From assembly GCA_017645645.1 (NCBI GenBank), contig JAGCOB010000011.1, positions 1-64,000 on the forward strand: DNA of 64,000 nucleotides. Direction: 5' to 3'. Under the pieces are notes generated by a model. The model did not search any database. It was not told the DNA's origin and saw only the letters and a list, made by a program, of their open reading frames with translations. Shown here one piece after another: positions 1 through 8,700 of the stretch. This DNA comes from Prevotella sp. (GTDB lineage: Bacteria > Bacteroidota > Bacteroidia > Bacteroidales > Bacteroidaceae). The position numbers and the translations under genes are program-made. Position 1 is the stretch's first letter; every line of letters starts with the position of its first letter.

Positions 1-290
1 ATCTTTTTGATAATGCGTGAGTCTTATTTTAGTAGTTCCACTTTTGGATATGATTACCATTTTTGGAAATAAAATTGGCGCAAAATGTTTTAGATATAAT
101 ATATAAGTCGATTTCTTGGTATTTTGTAATGATGTAATTACTTAAGAATCAGATATTTGTAACTGGTTTCTATCTAAAGATTCTAAATTTGATTTTGCGC
201 CAATTTTGCGCCAATATTTCCTGTTTTAACATAAAACCGTTGGAATTTAAGTTAAATTTAAGTTAACATCTTAATTTAAGGATAAAAAGA
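1..290. other. AT-rich stretch without a gene at the left edge
   Basis: No open frame of useful length is visible on either strand. The stretch holds a 16-bp perfect inverted repeat (71-86 and 192-207) and an 11-bp direct repeat (AATTTAAGTTA, twice, around 242-265). It lies directly beyond the tRNA-His terminator, a position where integrated elements often end, but no integrase is inside the window. Confidence 0.6.
71..215. repeat. Inverted repeat built on TTTTGCGCCAAT
   Basis: AAAATTGGCGCAAAAT at 71-86 is the exact reverse complement of 192-207. A further direct copy of the 12-bp core TTTTGCGCCAAT follows at 204-215, overlapping the end of the second arm. Three copies of a GC-containing word in otherwise AT-rich DNA beside a tRNA gene suggest a protein-binding or recombination site. 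That is inference; no recombinase gene is visible. Confidence 0.55.
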
Positions 291-324
291 AAAACCTTGT
301 AAGTTGTTGACCTACAAGGTTTTA
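291..324 (-). terminator. Intrinsic terminator of tRNA-His
   Basis: A perfect 11-bp stem (291-301 with 313-323) encloses an 11-base loop. On the minus strand it is followed by a T-rich run. It begins four bases past the 3' end of the tRNA, so it should end that transcript. Confidence 0.85.
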
Positions 325-327
325 TGA

Positions 328-403
328 GGGTGCCCGGACGGACTCGAACCGTCGACATTCAGAACCACAATCTGACGCTCTAACCAACTGAACTACGGGC
401 ACC
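328..403 (-). tRNA. tRNA-His (anticodon GTG)
   Basis: Read on the minus strand this folds into a full cloverleaf. The acceptor stem GTGCCCG pairs with CGGGCAC, the anticodon loop TTGTGGT carries GTG, and the T loop reads GTTCGAGTC. The extra 5' G (position -1) opposite a C discriminator is the identity mark of tRNA-His. The CCA end is not encoded. A promoter lies upstream at 422-453 and a terminator follows, so it appears to be a single-gene transcript. Confidence 0.97.
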
Positions 404-421
404 ATATTGGTTTAGCGGATG

Positions 422-453
422 CAAAGGTACGTGATTTATTTGATATTGCCAAA
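422..453 (-). promoter_or_regulatory. Promoter of tRNA-His
   Basis: On the minus strand TTTG (450-453) and TACCTTTG (422-429) are separated by 20 bases, the standard Bacteroidetes arrangement. The start would fall about a dozen bases before the tRNA 5' end. The promoter lies inside a 16-bp inverted repeat (427-442 and 450-465, one mismatch). Confidence 0.8.
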
Positions 454-465
454 CAAATCACGTAC
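427..465. repeat. Inverted repeat spanning the tRNA-His promoter
   Basis: GTACGTGATTTATTTG (427-442) and its complement at 450-465 pair at 15 of 16 positions around a 7-base loop. The repeat sits between the secG stop and tRNA-His and covers the spacer and -33 element of the tRNA promoter. It may form the 3' end of the secG mRNA, act as an operator, or both. Confidence 0.6.
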
Positions 466-481
466 TTTTTGCGGAAAAACT

Positions 482-880
482 TTAATTTGCAGGCTGTGCA
501 GGTGTCTTAGGAGCATCTGCAGGAGCATTGTCTGCAGGTGCGGCAGGTGTAGCAGGAGCAGCACCATCCTTAGTCTGACTGGCACCGAAGCCGGGCAGGT
601 TGTTAGGATTGGTGGCAGGAGCCTGATAGTTCTCCATCACGGAACTGTCGGTAATAGCTGTAGGAGCTACCCATGCGCATACAACACTGAAGAGAACCAT
701 GGCAAGGGCTAATCCCCATGTTGCTTTCTCTACGAAATCGGTTGTCTTGCGGACACCACCAATCTGGTTGTAGGAGGCGAAGCTGGAAGACAGACCGCCG
801 CCCTTTGACTCTTGAATCAGCACGATACCGATCATCAGTACGGCTGCAATCACGATAAGAATTACAAATAATGTGTACAT
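482..880 (-). CDS. secG: Protein translocase subunit SecG
   Basis: SecG is the small accessory subunit of the SecYEG channel in the inner membrane and assists SecA-driven export. The 132-residue protein has the family layout: a first membrane helix (about residues 3-22), the loop with IQESKGGGLSSSFA and GGVRKTTDF, and a second helix (about 53-72). The tail from about residue 85 is rich in Ala and Pro and longer than in E. coli SecG, which is common in Bacteroidales. It is the last gene of the leftward block, 12 bases after the TPR gene, so it is probably co-transcribed from upstream. Confidence 0.95.
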   Translation of the reverse strand: MYTLFVILIVIAAVLMIGIVLIQESKGGGLSSSFASYNQIGGVRKTTDFVEKATWGLALAMVLFSVVCAWVAPTAITDSSVMENYQAPATNPNNLPGFGASQTKDGAAPATPAAPADNAPADAPKTPAQPAN

Positions 881-892
881 GACTTTAATTTT

Positions 893-1642
893 TTAATTAT
901 TTAATTTTGAATCTTTCTTGCTGTTTATTACTAATTTCTCTAAGAATCGTATCTGGTCGGCAAAGTATGCGTTCTTCTCGGGGAAGCTGCTGCTAAGCCG
1001 CTGTGTAATGTCAAGTGCCTTTTGATAGCGTCCTTGTTTGATATAGATACGTGCCAGGGTCTCGGTGAAGAATTCCTCTTCTGCCGGATCTTCCTCAATG
1101 ACAGGAGCGACTTGCTGTCTCTCTTCTTCCTGAATATCGTTCAAAAGGATTCGTCCTTGTTCTTTCTCAAGGAAGTTATCGATGAGGTCTTGTCCTTGCA
1201 TCTGCGGTGTGTCCTCAGAGAAGGTGTTGTCTTCGCTTTCCAACAAGTATGCGACATAGTCGACGGTGGCATCCTTTGGAGTAGGGCGACGTTTCTTCTT
1301 CTCTTCTGTTTCAACAGGGATGGAATCAAGAAAGGTGTCGATGAGTGCCATCGTACGATTACCATCTTGGCTCTTGGCTGTTGGCTGTTGGCTATTGGCT
1401 GTTGGCTTGAGCTGATAGTGGGCAGCCTCTACGAGATTGAAAAGACTACGGCGGTCAGTGATAAAGACTGCAGAACGGCGCAATTCCTCGTCAAATGAGG
1501 GGTCGTGCATCAGGTAGAGATTCTGGAGCATCAGTAGGCGCACTGTCTGGAAATAGGGATGGAGCGCCAATGTGGAGCGCAACTCATATAATGTGTCGCG
1601 GTCCATTCGTTCAGGATGATTGATCAGCTCTGTTATCTCCAT
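893..1642 (-). CDS. TPR-containing protein of unknown function
   Basis: A 249-residue protein without signal peptide. The N-terminal half contains the stretch LRSTLALHPYFQTVRLLML. One tetratricopeptide-like helix pair is visible near the C terminus (about residues 190-235, ARIYIKQGRYQKALDI). I start it at ATG 1642: an upstream in-frame ATG at 1693 would overlap the preceding gene by 38 bases. Residues 79-92 (Asn, Ser, Gln, Pro, Thr, Ala, Lys) are encoded by a six-unit heptamer repeat, so they are probably an inserted loop. Lying between the lptE-like gene and secG suggests an envelope-related role, but nothing shows it directly. Confidence 0.8.
   Translation of the reverse strand: MEITELINHPERMDRDTLYELRSTLALHPYFQTVRLLMLQNLYLMHDPSFDEELRRSAVFITDRRSLFNLVEAAHYQLKPTANSQQPTAKSQDGNRTMALIDTFLDSIPVETEEKKKRRPTPKDATVDYVAYLLESEDNTFSEDTPQMQGQDLIDNFLEKEQGRILLNDIQEEERQQVAPVIEEDPAEEEFFTETLARIYIKQGRYQKALDITQRLSSSFPEKNAYFADQIRFLEKLVINSKKDSKLNN
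1366..1407. repeat. Heptamer tandem repeat TTGGCTn, six units, in coding DNA
   Basis: Six consecutive 7-bp units: CTTGGCT, CTTGGCT, GTTGGCT, GTTGGCT, ATTGGCT, GTTGGCT. The 42 bp add 14 codons in frame to the TPR protein. The same unit, in one orientation or the other, recurs at 8179-8211 and 27325-27352 inside two other genes. Confidence 0.9.
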
Positions 1643-1655
1643 ATCTCTTATCTTC

Positions 1656-2174
1656 TTACCAGTTCGCCACTGTAGCATTAAATATCTGATCACAGAGGTC
1701 TTTGACCATCTGTCCCACGAGTTCCTCCTGTACGGAGTTTAATGACTGAGTGGTTTCATATACGGATGTCGCCGTAAACTGCCGCTCGAAGTCCTCGTTG
1801 TGGTTGACATTGTTGGTGAAGCGTACGTTGACGGTCATGGACAACTCGGTTTGTGCCGAATAGCCTTCCGCAGATACCGACTTGTTACGCTGCTGGTATT
1901 GTGTAATCTCGCCTTCAATCTTCAGGTCACCATTGCGTCGTACTTGTTCGAGGCGTGTGTGACTGGCAAACTGGTCTTTCAACTGGTTATTGAACATCGG
2001 ACCCATAGGTCCCCAGACATAACTGGAGCGGATGGGGAAGTCGTTAATCTGGATGGTCTTCGTCTTGGAATAGTCAATGCTGGCTCCGTTGAACTTATAG
2101 CTCACGGAGCAGGCAGTCAAGACGAGTACCATGACTGTCAACAACACTTTTATGCCTTTATTTGTCCAATCCAT
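1656..2174 (-). CDS. LptE-like LPS-assembly lipoprotein
   Basis: A 172-residue lipoprotein: a basic start, a hydrophobic helix, and lipobox LTAC with the lipidated Cys at residue 22. The body contains YKFNGASIDYSKTKTI, matching the Bacteroidales LptE-like family (known families; in E. coli LptE plugs the LptD barrel in LPS export). The role is inferred from family and context. The start overlaps the end of the upstream AAA+ gene by 17 bases, so the two are translationally linked. No lptD is in the window. Confidence 0.8.
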   Translation of the reverse strand: MDWTNKGIKVLLTVMVLVLTACSVSYKFNGASIDYSKTKTIQINDFPIRSSYVWGPMGPMFNNQLKDQFASHTRLEQVRRNGDLKIEGEITQYQQRNKSVSAEGYSAQTELSMTVNVRFTNNVNHNEDFERQFTATSVYETTQSLNSVQEELVGQMVKDLCDQIFNATVANW

Positions 2175-3375
2175 ATTGTTTCAATCTTCTATAGAGTGTC
2201 CGATCGCTGATACCTAATTCCTGAGCCGCCTTCTTTCTATTGCCGCCATTACGGTCAAGAGCCTTCTCAAGAGCCTGTCGGCTCCATGCGTCGAGATTCA
2301 GATTCTCAGGTTCTTTGACAGGTTCCACATATTCCTCGGCAACAGCATCCTCAAGGGGGGAGGAAATGGGTTGGATGGGCTGGATGGGTGACAGCTGGGT
2401 CGTGGGGATGGCAGCTGCGGGTGTTGTCTGCACGTCCTCGATCTGTTTCTTCAGGTTACTCATCTCACGACGCATGTCATTGACATTGCTGCGCAATTCG
2501 AAGAGAATCTTATAGAGTATCTCACGCTCATTTTCAAAAGAGTGGTCACCATCACTATGAATGGTAGCAAGCTGGGTCGTCTCCTGATCCTGCGGAATGA
2601 AGCGGGCAAGAATCTCAGGCGTAATCTGTCGCTCTGTGGAGAGGATAGATATCTGCTCCGTGATATTCTTCAACTGGCGCACATTGCCAGGCCACTTGTA
2701 ACGCATGAGCATCTGCTTAGCCTCCTCCGTCAGTACAATCTTGTCCATGTGGTATTTCTCTGCCATCTGCATGGCGAAGAGACGGAACAACAGTACGATG
2801 TCCTCACCACGGTCACGAAGAGGCGGAATCTGAATGGGAATAGAATTCAGACGGTAATAAAGGTCCTCACGGAAGCGTCCCTCACTGATAGCCTGACGGA
2901 TATTGACATTCGTCGCAGCCACAATGCGTACATCCGTCTTACGTACCTCTGTGGCTCCTACAGGGATGTACTCGCCTGTTTCCAACACACGCAACAGTCG
3001 TGCTTGTGTGGCAAGAGGCAGTTCACCCACCTCGTCAAGGAACAGTGTTCCCTTGTTGGCGACTCCGAAATAGCCGGGAGAGTCATTGATGGCTCCTGTA
3101 AAAGAGCCCTTTACGTGTCCGAACAACTCACTGTCGATGGTACCTTCAGGGATAGAACCGCAGTTGATGGCGAAATACTTCTCTCGTTTACGGGGAGAAT
3201 TGTCATGGATGACACGAGGAATGATTTCCTTACCGACACCACTTTCTCCTACAATGAGCACACTCAAATCCGTCGGCGCCACCTGTAAGGCGACGTCTAA
3301 CGCATGGTTCAACCCCTCGCAGTTACCTACGATGTTGTACCGCTGCTTGATGCTCTGTAGCTCCGAACTCTTCAT
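2158..3375 (-). CDS. Sigma-54-interacting AAA+ transcriptional regulator
   Basis: 405 residues without an N-terminal receiver or sensor domain. The AAA+ core starts almost at once: Walker A GESGVGKE (43-50), GSFTGA (90-95, the loop that contacts sigma-54, usually GAFTGA), Walker B TLFLDEVGE, and arginine-finger region FREDLYYRLN. A linker rich in Pro, Gln and Thr (about 275-345) leads to a Fis-type helix-turn-helix at 370-405 (NRKKAAQELGISDRTLYRRL). A -7 box TACCTTTG lies at 3384-3391. Without a sensor domain its activity may be set by its level or a partner protein. Targets are unknown. Confidence 0.93.
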   Translation of the reverse strand: MKSSELQSIKQRYNIVGNCEGLNHALDVALQVAPTDLSVLIVGESGVGKEIIPRVIHDNSPRKREKYFAINCGSIPEGTIDSELFGHVKGSFTGAINDSPGYFGVANKGTLFLDEVGELPLATQARLLRVLETGEYIPVGATEVRKTDVRIVAATNVNIRQAISEGRFREDLYYRLNSIPIQIPPLRDRGEDIVLLFRLFAMQMAEKYHMDKIVLTEEAKQMLMRYKWPGNVRQLKNITEQISILSTERQITPEILARFIPQDQETTQLATIHSDGDHSFENEREILYKILFELRSNVNDMRREMSNLKKQIEDVQTTPAAAIPTTQLSPIQPIQPISSPLEDAVAEEYVEPVKEPENLNLDAWSRQALEKALDRNGGNRKKAAQELGISDRTLYRRLKQYGLDK

Positions 3376-3430
3376 TCAGCCTGCAAAGGTACGAAGAAAA
3401 ACTGACATAATGGCATACTTTGGCAGAAAA

Positions 3431-4552
3431 TTAATTTTCTGTCGGTTCTTTCTGCTCTTTTGCCTTTGGAATGGCGAAGCGTACCTTCTCACTGTCATCC
3501 CGTTTTTCGTGGAAAAGCTTTGGTAACGGGTTCCGTAATGGCTCATCGTAATTCTGACGATTACGGAAGATGTCAATAGCAGTATATACGGCCTGACGGA
3601 AGGAATTCTCATCAGCCTTGCCCTGTCCTGCGATGTCGTATGCCGTTCCATGGTCAGGAGATGTACGTACGATGGGTAGTCCTGCCGTATAGTTGACACC
3701 ACTTTCCAGTGCGATGGTCTTGAAGGGGGCTAATCCCTGGTCGTGATACATGGCGAGGACACCGTCGAAATGGTCATAGGTGTTACTGCCAAAGAATCCG
3801 TCAGCAGGGTAGGGACCAAATGCTTGAATACCCTGTTTCTCCAGTTCGTCAATGGCAGGCTTGATGATTTCCTGTTCTTCAGATCCCAGCAGACCGTTGT
3901 CTCCTGCATGCGGATTCAGTGAGAGAACGGCAATACGAGGATTGGAAATACGGAAATCGCGTTTCAAACTCTTGTGGAAGATTGTCGCCTTCTCGATAAT
4001 CGCCTCTTTGGTAATGGCCTTAGCAACCTCCTTGATAGGAAGGTGTGTGGTCACCAATGCTACTCGCAGACTCTCGTTCATGAGAATCATCAGGGCCTTG
4101 TTGCCGTCACCCACACTGGTTTCAATATATTCGGTGTGACCAGGGAAATGAAAACCAGGTCTTTGGATTGTTGCCTTATTAATAGGTGCCGTTACCAGTA
4201 CGTCATACAGTCCGGCACGAAAATCTGTCATGGCACGATCAAGTGCTTTGAAAGCGGCCTGTCCTGCCTCCTCAGAAGGTTGTCCGAGCTCCACCTTGGT
4301 TTCCTCGTCAAAACAGGCAAGGATGTTCAGTCTGCCGTTACGAGCGTCCTCAGCCGTGTTGATGATGCTGAAGTTCGTGTCGAGGTTGAGTGCCTTGCGG
4401 TGATAAGTGGCAATCTTTGGTGAGCCATAGATAATAGGAGTACATAGTTCCAAGATGGCAGGGTCGGAAAATGTTTTGAGTATGACCTCATAGCCGACAC
4501 CGTTGGTATCTCCTTGCGTGATAGCCACGCGAATCATTCTTTCTTGTTCCAT
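3431..4552 (-). CDS. pdxA: 4-hydroxythreonine-4-phosphate dehydrogenase
   Basis: PdxA oxidises 4-phosphohydroxy-L-threonine in the DXP-dependent route to pyridoxal 5'-phosphate. The family landmarks are present: N-terminal AITQGDTNGVGYE, the metal-site region FPGHTEYIE, TTHLPIKEV, LSLNPHAGDNGLLG, AMYHDQGLAPFK and RTSPDHGTAYDIAG. 373 residues is slightly long because of a charged C-terminal tail. The start is preceded by a 40-bp repeat (4556-4595) shared with the pheA upstream region. It is downstream of rlmN with a 31-base gap and is probably co-transcribed. Confidence 0.95.
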   Translation of the reverse strand: MEQERMIRVAITQGDTNGVGYEVILKTFSDPAILELCTPIIYGSPKIATYHRKALNLDTNFSIINTAEDARNGRLNILACFDEETKVELGQPSEEAGQAAFKALDRAMTDFRAGLYDVLVTAPINKATIQRPGFHFPGHTEYIETSVGDGNKALMILMNESLRVALVTTHLPIKEVAKAITKEAIIEKATIFHKSLKRDFRISNPRIAVLSLNPHAGDNGLLGSEEQEIIKPAIDELEKQGIQAFGPYPADGFFGSNTYDHFDGVLAMYHDQGLAPFKTIALESGVNYTAGLPIVRTSPDHGTAYDIAGQGKADENSFRQAVYTAIDIFRNRQNYDEPLRNPLPKLFHEKRDDSEKVRFAIPKAKEQKEPTEN

Positions 4553-4555
4553 ATG

Positions 4556-4595
4556 TATAATTTACAATTTGACGATTTACAATTTATTGATTCAT
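4556..4595 (-). repeat. AAATTGT-type heptamer repeat before pdxA
   Basis: Read on the minus strand: AATCAAT, AAATTGT, AAATCGT, CAAATTGT, AAATTATA, ending a few bases before the pdxA ATG. The block before pheA (56236-56281) is nearly identical but has one additional 7-base unit. It also supplies the last codons and stop of rlmN. Confidence 0.85.
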
Positions 4596-5645
4596 TGCTC
4601 CATTTCGTTTTGCTGTGCTCAGCAGACCACAGGCAGCGAAAATGTCCTGTCCTCGACTGGCGCGGATGGTGGTGGTAATGCTATGATGTGTGAGATAGTC
4701 GCGCAGGGCCTCCATCCGTTTCTCGTCAGAAGATGGCAGGTCGACATCCGATATCTCATGGAAACGGATGAGGTTGACACGACACTCCAGTCCATTGAGC
4801 AGCTTGGCAATCTCCCGTCCATAGACAGGGGAGTCGTTGAGTCCTCCGAAACAGATATACTCGAAGGAACATCTGCGTTGGTGGGTGAAGTCATATTCCT
4901 TGAGCAGTGCCACCGTCTCTGCGATGGGCATTGCCTTCTCGGCAGGCATCAGTTGTTGTCGTTGTTCATGGATGGGAGAGTGCATGGAGATGGCCACATG
5001 ACAGTCACTCTCGTCGAGGAAGCGTTTCAGTTTTCCACGTACACCCACCGAACTGACAGTGATGCGCTTGGGACTCCATTGGTATCCCCATTCCGCCGTC
5101 ATAATCTCACAGACACGCAACACCGCGTCAAGGTTGTCCATTGGTTCCCCTTGTCCCATGAACACGATATTCGTCAACGTGTCAGTTTCCGGCAGTGCAT
5201 AGATCTGATTCAGGATATCCGCTGCCGTGAGGTTGCCTTGCCATCCTTGTTTGCCCGTCTGACAGAACAGACAGTTCATCTTGCAGCCCACCTGGCAGGA
5301 GACACAGATGGTAGCCCTGTCGTTGTCAGGGATATAGACGGTCTCGACGAAGAGACCATCGTTGTTTGTTGCGACTGGGTCGCAACATACGGGGAACAGA
5401 TACTTGACGGTGCCGTCCTTGCTACGCTGACAGTCAATAGGTTCCATCAGTCCTACCTCATATCCTTCTGCAAGGCGCTGGCGGTTCTGTTTCGAGAGAT
5501 TCGTCATATCCTCGATGCTCCGAACATGTTTCACATAGAGCCACTGGGCTATCTGCTTGGCCGTAAAGGCAGGCATTCCCAACTCGCTGACGACACTTTT
5601 CAGTTCCGTCGGAGTCATTCCCAGTAGTCTCTTTTTCCCATTCAT
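4584..5645 (-). CDS. rlmN: Dual-specificity 23S rRNA/tRNA adenine-C2 methyltransferase
   Basis: RlmN is a radical SAM enzyme that methylates A2503 of 23S rRNA and A37 of some tRNAs. The [4Fe-4S] motif CKMNCLFC, FMGQGEPMDN, SVGVRG, AISMHSPIHEQR, and the conserved C-terminal Cys (FAACGLLS) are present. I choose ATG 5645 (353 residues) over the in-frame ATG at 5699. The promoter -7 box lies at 5651-5658 and puts transcription start at about 5645, so an upstream ATG would not be transcribed. The mRNA would be nearly leaderless. Confidence 0.95.
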   Translation of the reverse strand: MNGKKRLLGMTPTELKSVVSELGMPAFTAKQIAQWLYVKHVRSIEDMTNLSKQNRQRLAEGYEVGLMEPIDCQRSKDGTVKYLFPVCCDPVATNNDGLFVETVYIPDNDRATICVSCQVGCKMNCLFCQTGKQGWQGNLTAADILNQIYALPETDTLTNIVFMGQGEPMDNLDAVLRVCEIMTAEWGYQWSPKRITVSSVGVRGKLKRFLDESDCHVAISMHSPIHEQRQQLMPAEKAMPIAETVALLKEYDFTHQRRCSFEYICFGGLNDSPVYGREIAKLLNGLECRVNLIRFHEISDVDLPSSDEKRMEALRDYLTHHSITTTIRASRGQDIFAACGLLSTAKRNGAMNQ

Positions 5646-5650
5646 GTGTG

Positions 5651-5682
5651 CAAAGTTAGTGTAAAGTGAGCGAAAAACCAAA
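5651..5682 (-). promoter_or_regulatory. Promoter of rlmN, near-leaderless
   Basis: TTTG (5679-5682), 20-base spacer, TAACTTTG (5651-5658) on the minus strand. The start codon is only five bases beyond the -7 box. Confidence 0.75.
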
Positions 5683-5691
5683 TAATTTTCA

Positions 5692-5718
5692 TTTTTCAAC
5701 TATCAATTTTCAATTTTA
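5692..5718. repeat. Heptamer repeat (ATTTTCA type) upstream of the 5756 gene
   Basis: TTTTTCA, ACTATCA, ATTTTCA, ATTTTAT in a row, between the rlmN promoter and the -7 box TATCTTTG (5723-5730) of the rightward gene. Same word family as 27603-27630. Confidence 0.7.
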
Positions 5719-5755
5719 TTCGTATCTTTGTGCCTAAAATACAAAAGATGACATC

Positions 5756-8700
5756 ATGAGACAAGAAATAGACTGCTTCCTTGCCTGTCAGTCAGTGGCT
5801 GAGATTTCGACTACTATTGCCCAGTTGCGAAGGAGCATTGCCGTCAGACATATCTTCCTGTTGACCAGTGAAGCATTGTCCGATATCCCCCAAGACTGTA
5901 CGGTAGTAATGGTAGACCGCATCCAGAGTAGTGACTTCGTGATGCGTGTGGCAGAACATGTAGTGGCTCCCTATGTGTTGCTGAGTATGAAATCCACACC
6001 GATCACCATTGGTGAGACTGCTTTGGAACGTATGCTGTGGGCAGCAGAAGATGCCAAGGCTGCGATGGTATATAGTGACCGTTGGCAGATGGAGCAGGGG
6101 AGCAGAAAGGCACATCCCGTCATCGACTATCAGGAAGGTTCATTGCGTGACGACTTCGACTTTGGAAGTCTGTTGTTGATACGTACCTCTTTGTTGCATA
6201 AGTATGCTACGACTGATCGGGAGCGTGACTACCAATGGGCTGGCTTCTATGATTTTCGTTTGTTCCTGAGTAGGGAAGGAACATTGTTCCATCTCAATGA
6301 ATATCTGTATACAGAAGAAGAAACCGACCTGCGTGCCTCTGGTGAGAAGCAGTTTGACTATGTGAATCCTGCCAATCGGGAAGTACAAATTGAGATGGAG
6401 CAGGCGTGTACGGCTCATCTCCGTCAGATAGAAGCATTGGTGGACACCACCCGGTATCAGGATGTGGATTTTGGAGAACAGGAGTATGAGGTGGAGGCAT
6501 CTGTTGTGATTCCTGTCTTCAACCGTGCGAAGACCATCAAGGATGCCGTGGAGAGTGCCCTCTCTCAGAAGGCGAACTTCAAGTATAATGTCATCGTGGT
6601 GGATAATCACTCCACGGACGGCACCGGAAAAATCCTGTCTCAACTTTCAACTCTTAACTCTCAACTTGTCGTTTTGGTACCAGAACGACGCGACCTTGGC
6701 ATTGGAGGCTGTTGGAACGAGGCGGTTAACAGTCCCTATTGCGGACGTTTTGCCGTACAATTGGACTCCGATGACCTCTATTCGTCGCCCAAGACATTGC
6801 AGACCATCGTGGATGCCTTCTACAAACAAAAGGCTGCCATGATCGTAGGCTCTTACAGGATGTGTGACTTTGACTTGAATACCTTGCCGCCAGGACTCAT
6901 CGCCCATCAGGAATGGACGGACGAGAACGGTCCTAACAATGCCTTGCGCATCAATGGCCTGGGTGCTCCTCGTGCCTTCTTCACGCCTGTCTTGCGTAGT
7001 ATCGGTTTCCCGAACACCTCTTATGGCGAGGATTATGCCTTAGGTTTGATTTTCTCACGTCGTTTCCGTATTGGCAGAATCTTTACTGAGTTGTATCTGT
7101 GTCGTCGATGGGGTGGCAATTCTGATGCGGCACTGTCTGTGGAGAAAATCAATGCCAATAATCTCTATAAGGATCGTCTGCGCACGTTGGAGGTTAAGGC
7201 ACGTCAACAGATGAATCAACAAAAAGCCAAGCCCCTCTCGCCGTTGATGCGTTTCTTTGACCGTCAGTTAAAGACATGGGAGGAGGTTCGCCAGCGTTAT
7301 CGTGAGTTGTCGAATGTAGAGACACGCGAATTAGTAGGAGAGGGGATGCCCTTGACAGTACAGTGGAATCCTGCCCGTATCCGTTCGACTGGAGCAAAGA
7401 TTGATGCCCGTTCACTGGCGGAGCGTCCGTGTTTCCTTTGTGCGGCAAATCGTCCGAAGGAACAGATACACCGTGTGATAGACAAGGAGTATGAATTGTT
7501 GGTTAATCCGTTCCCTATCCTGCCCATCCATTTCACACTGCCTACCCTGAAGCATCAACCACAGGCCATCCTTCCAATGTACGGGGAGATGCTTCGGTTA
7601 TTAGAGAAGGACACAGAACTCACGATTCTATATAATGGTCCCAAGTGTGGTGCCTCTGCACCGGACCATGCCCATCTGCAGGTGGTCAGTACAGGTATTC
7701 TGCCATTACAGAAATATTGGCAGCGACTGAGTCGTAATTTGGTAGAGATTGTGCGGAAAGAGGAGGAAAACGGTATCTGGTATGTTGCCGACTATCCTGT
7801 TGCAGCTTTCTTGGTTCGTAGTAACTCACTGGAGGAAAGTGAAGCGCTTTTCAAGCGTCTCTATGTTTGTCTTCCACTGCGTGAGGATGAGACAGAACCC
7901 ATGATGAATATCATCGCCTGGCGACAAGGAGAGACGATGTTGAGTGTGGTACTGCCGAGAAGGAAGCATCGTCCTGACTGTTATACCAAGGAAGGCAAGG
8001 CACAATATGTCATCAGTCCTGGGGCTGTGGACATGGGTGGACTCCTCATCACCCCCCGGGAAGAGGACTTCCGCAAGATCACCCCTGAGGTCGCCTTGGG
8101 CATCTTACAGGAAGTGTCACTTACACCAGAGCAGATTGAAGAGGTCAAGGCTGTTGTCCGTCATTGGACATCTGACAAAGACCAAAAGCCAAAAGTCAAG
8201 AGCCAAGAGCCTGATGTCACTGTCGGTATTGTCAGTGGACAGAAAATCCAGTTTACGCTTAATGCACCGTATATGGCAAAGGGTGAACTGATAGAAGGCG
8301 AACAGGTGGTGGAGTTTTCGGAAGGTGGTATCCTCTGGCGCGGTATGCAGTATCGTGAGTTGACCTTTACCCCACAATCGTCTTCCGCCTCCTTCTCGTT
8401 ACACGATGTGACCATTGGTGTGAATTTCCATTGGGAGCGTAAGGAGACACAGGTATTTCTCGGTACGTTACGCCTGGTGGTAGAGGCAGATAAAATTACC
8501 GCCATCAACCAATTGCCCGTCGAACAGTATCTGGCGAGTGTCATCAGCAGTGAGATGAAAGCGACGGCAGGACTGGAGCTGTTGAAGGCACATGCCGTTA
8601 TCTCCCGTTCATGGCTCCTTGCCCAGATCAAGCGGAGAGAGGAGAGTGGAGAGCGGAGAGACGGTTTCTTCTCCTTCATCAAGAAAGACGATGAGATCAT

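Noticed and set aside
4503-5627. 374-codon open frame on the plus strand
   Set aside because: Antisense to rlmN, which has complete radical SAM motifs; no motif in the plus-strand product.
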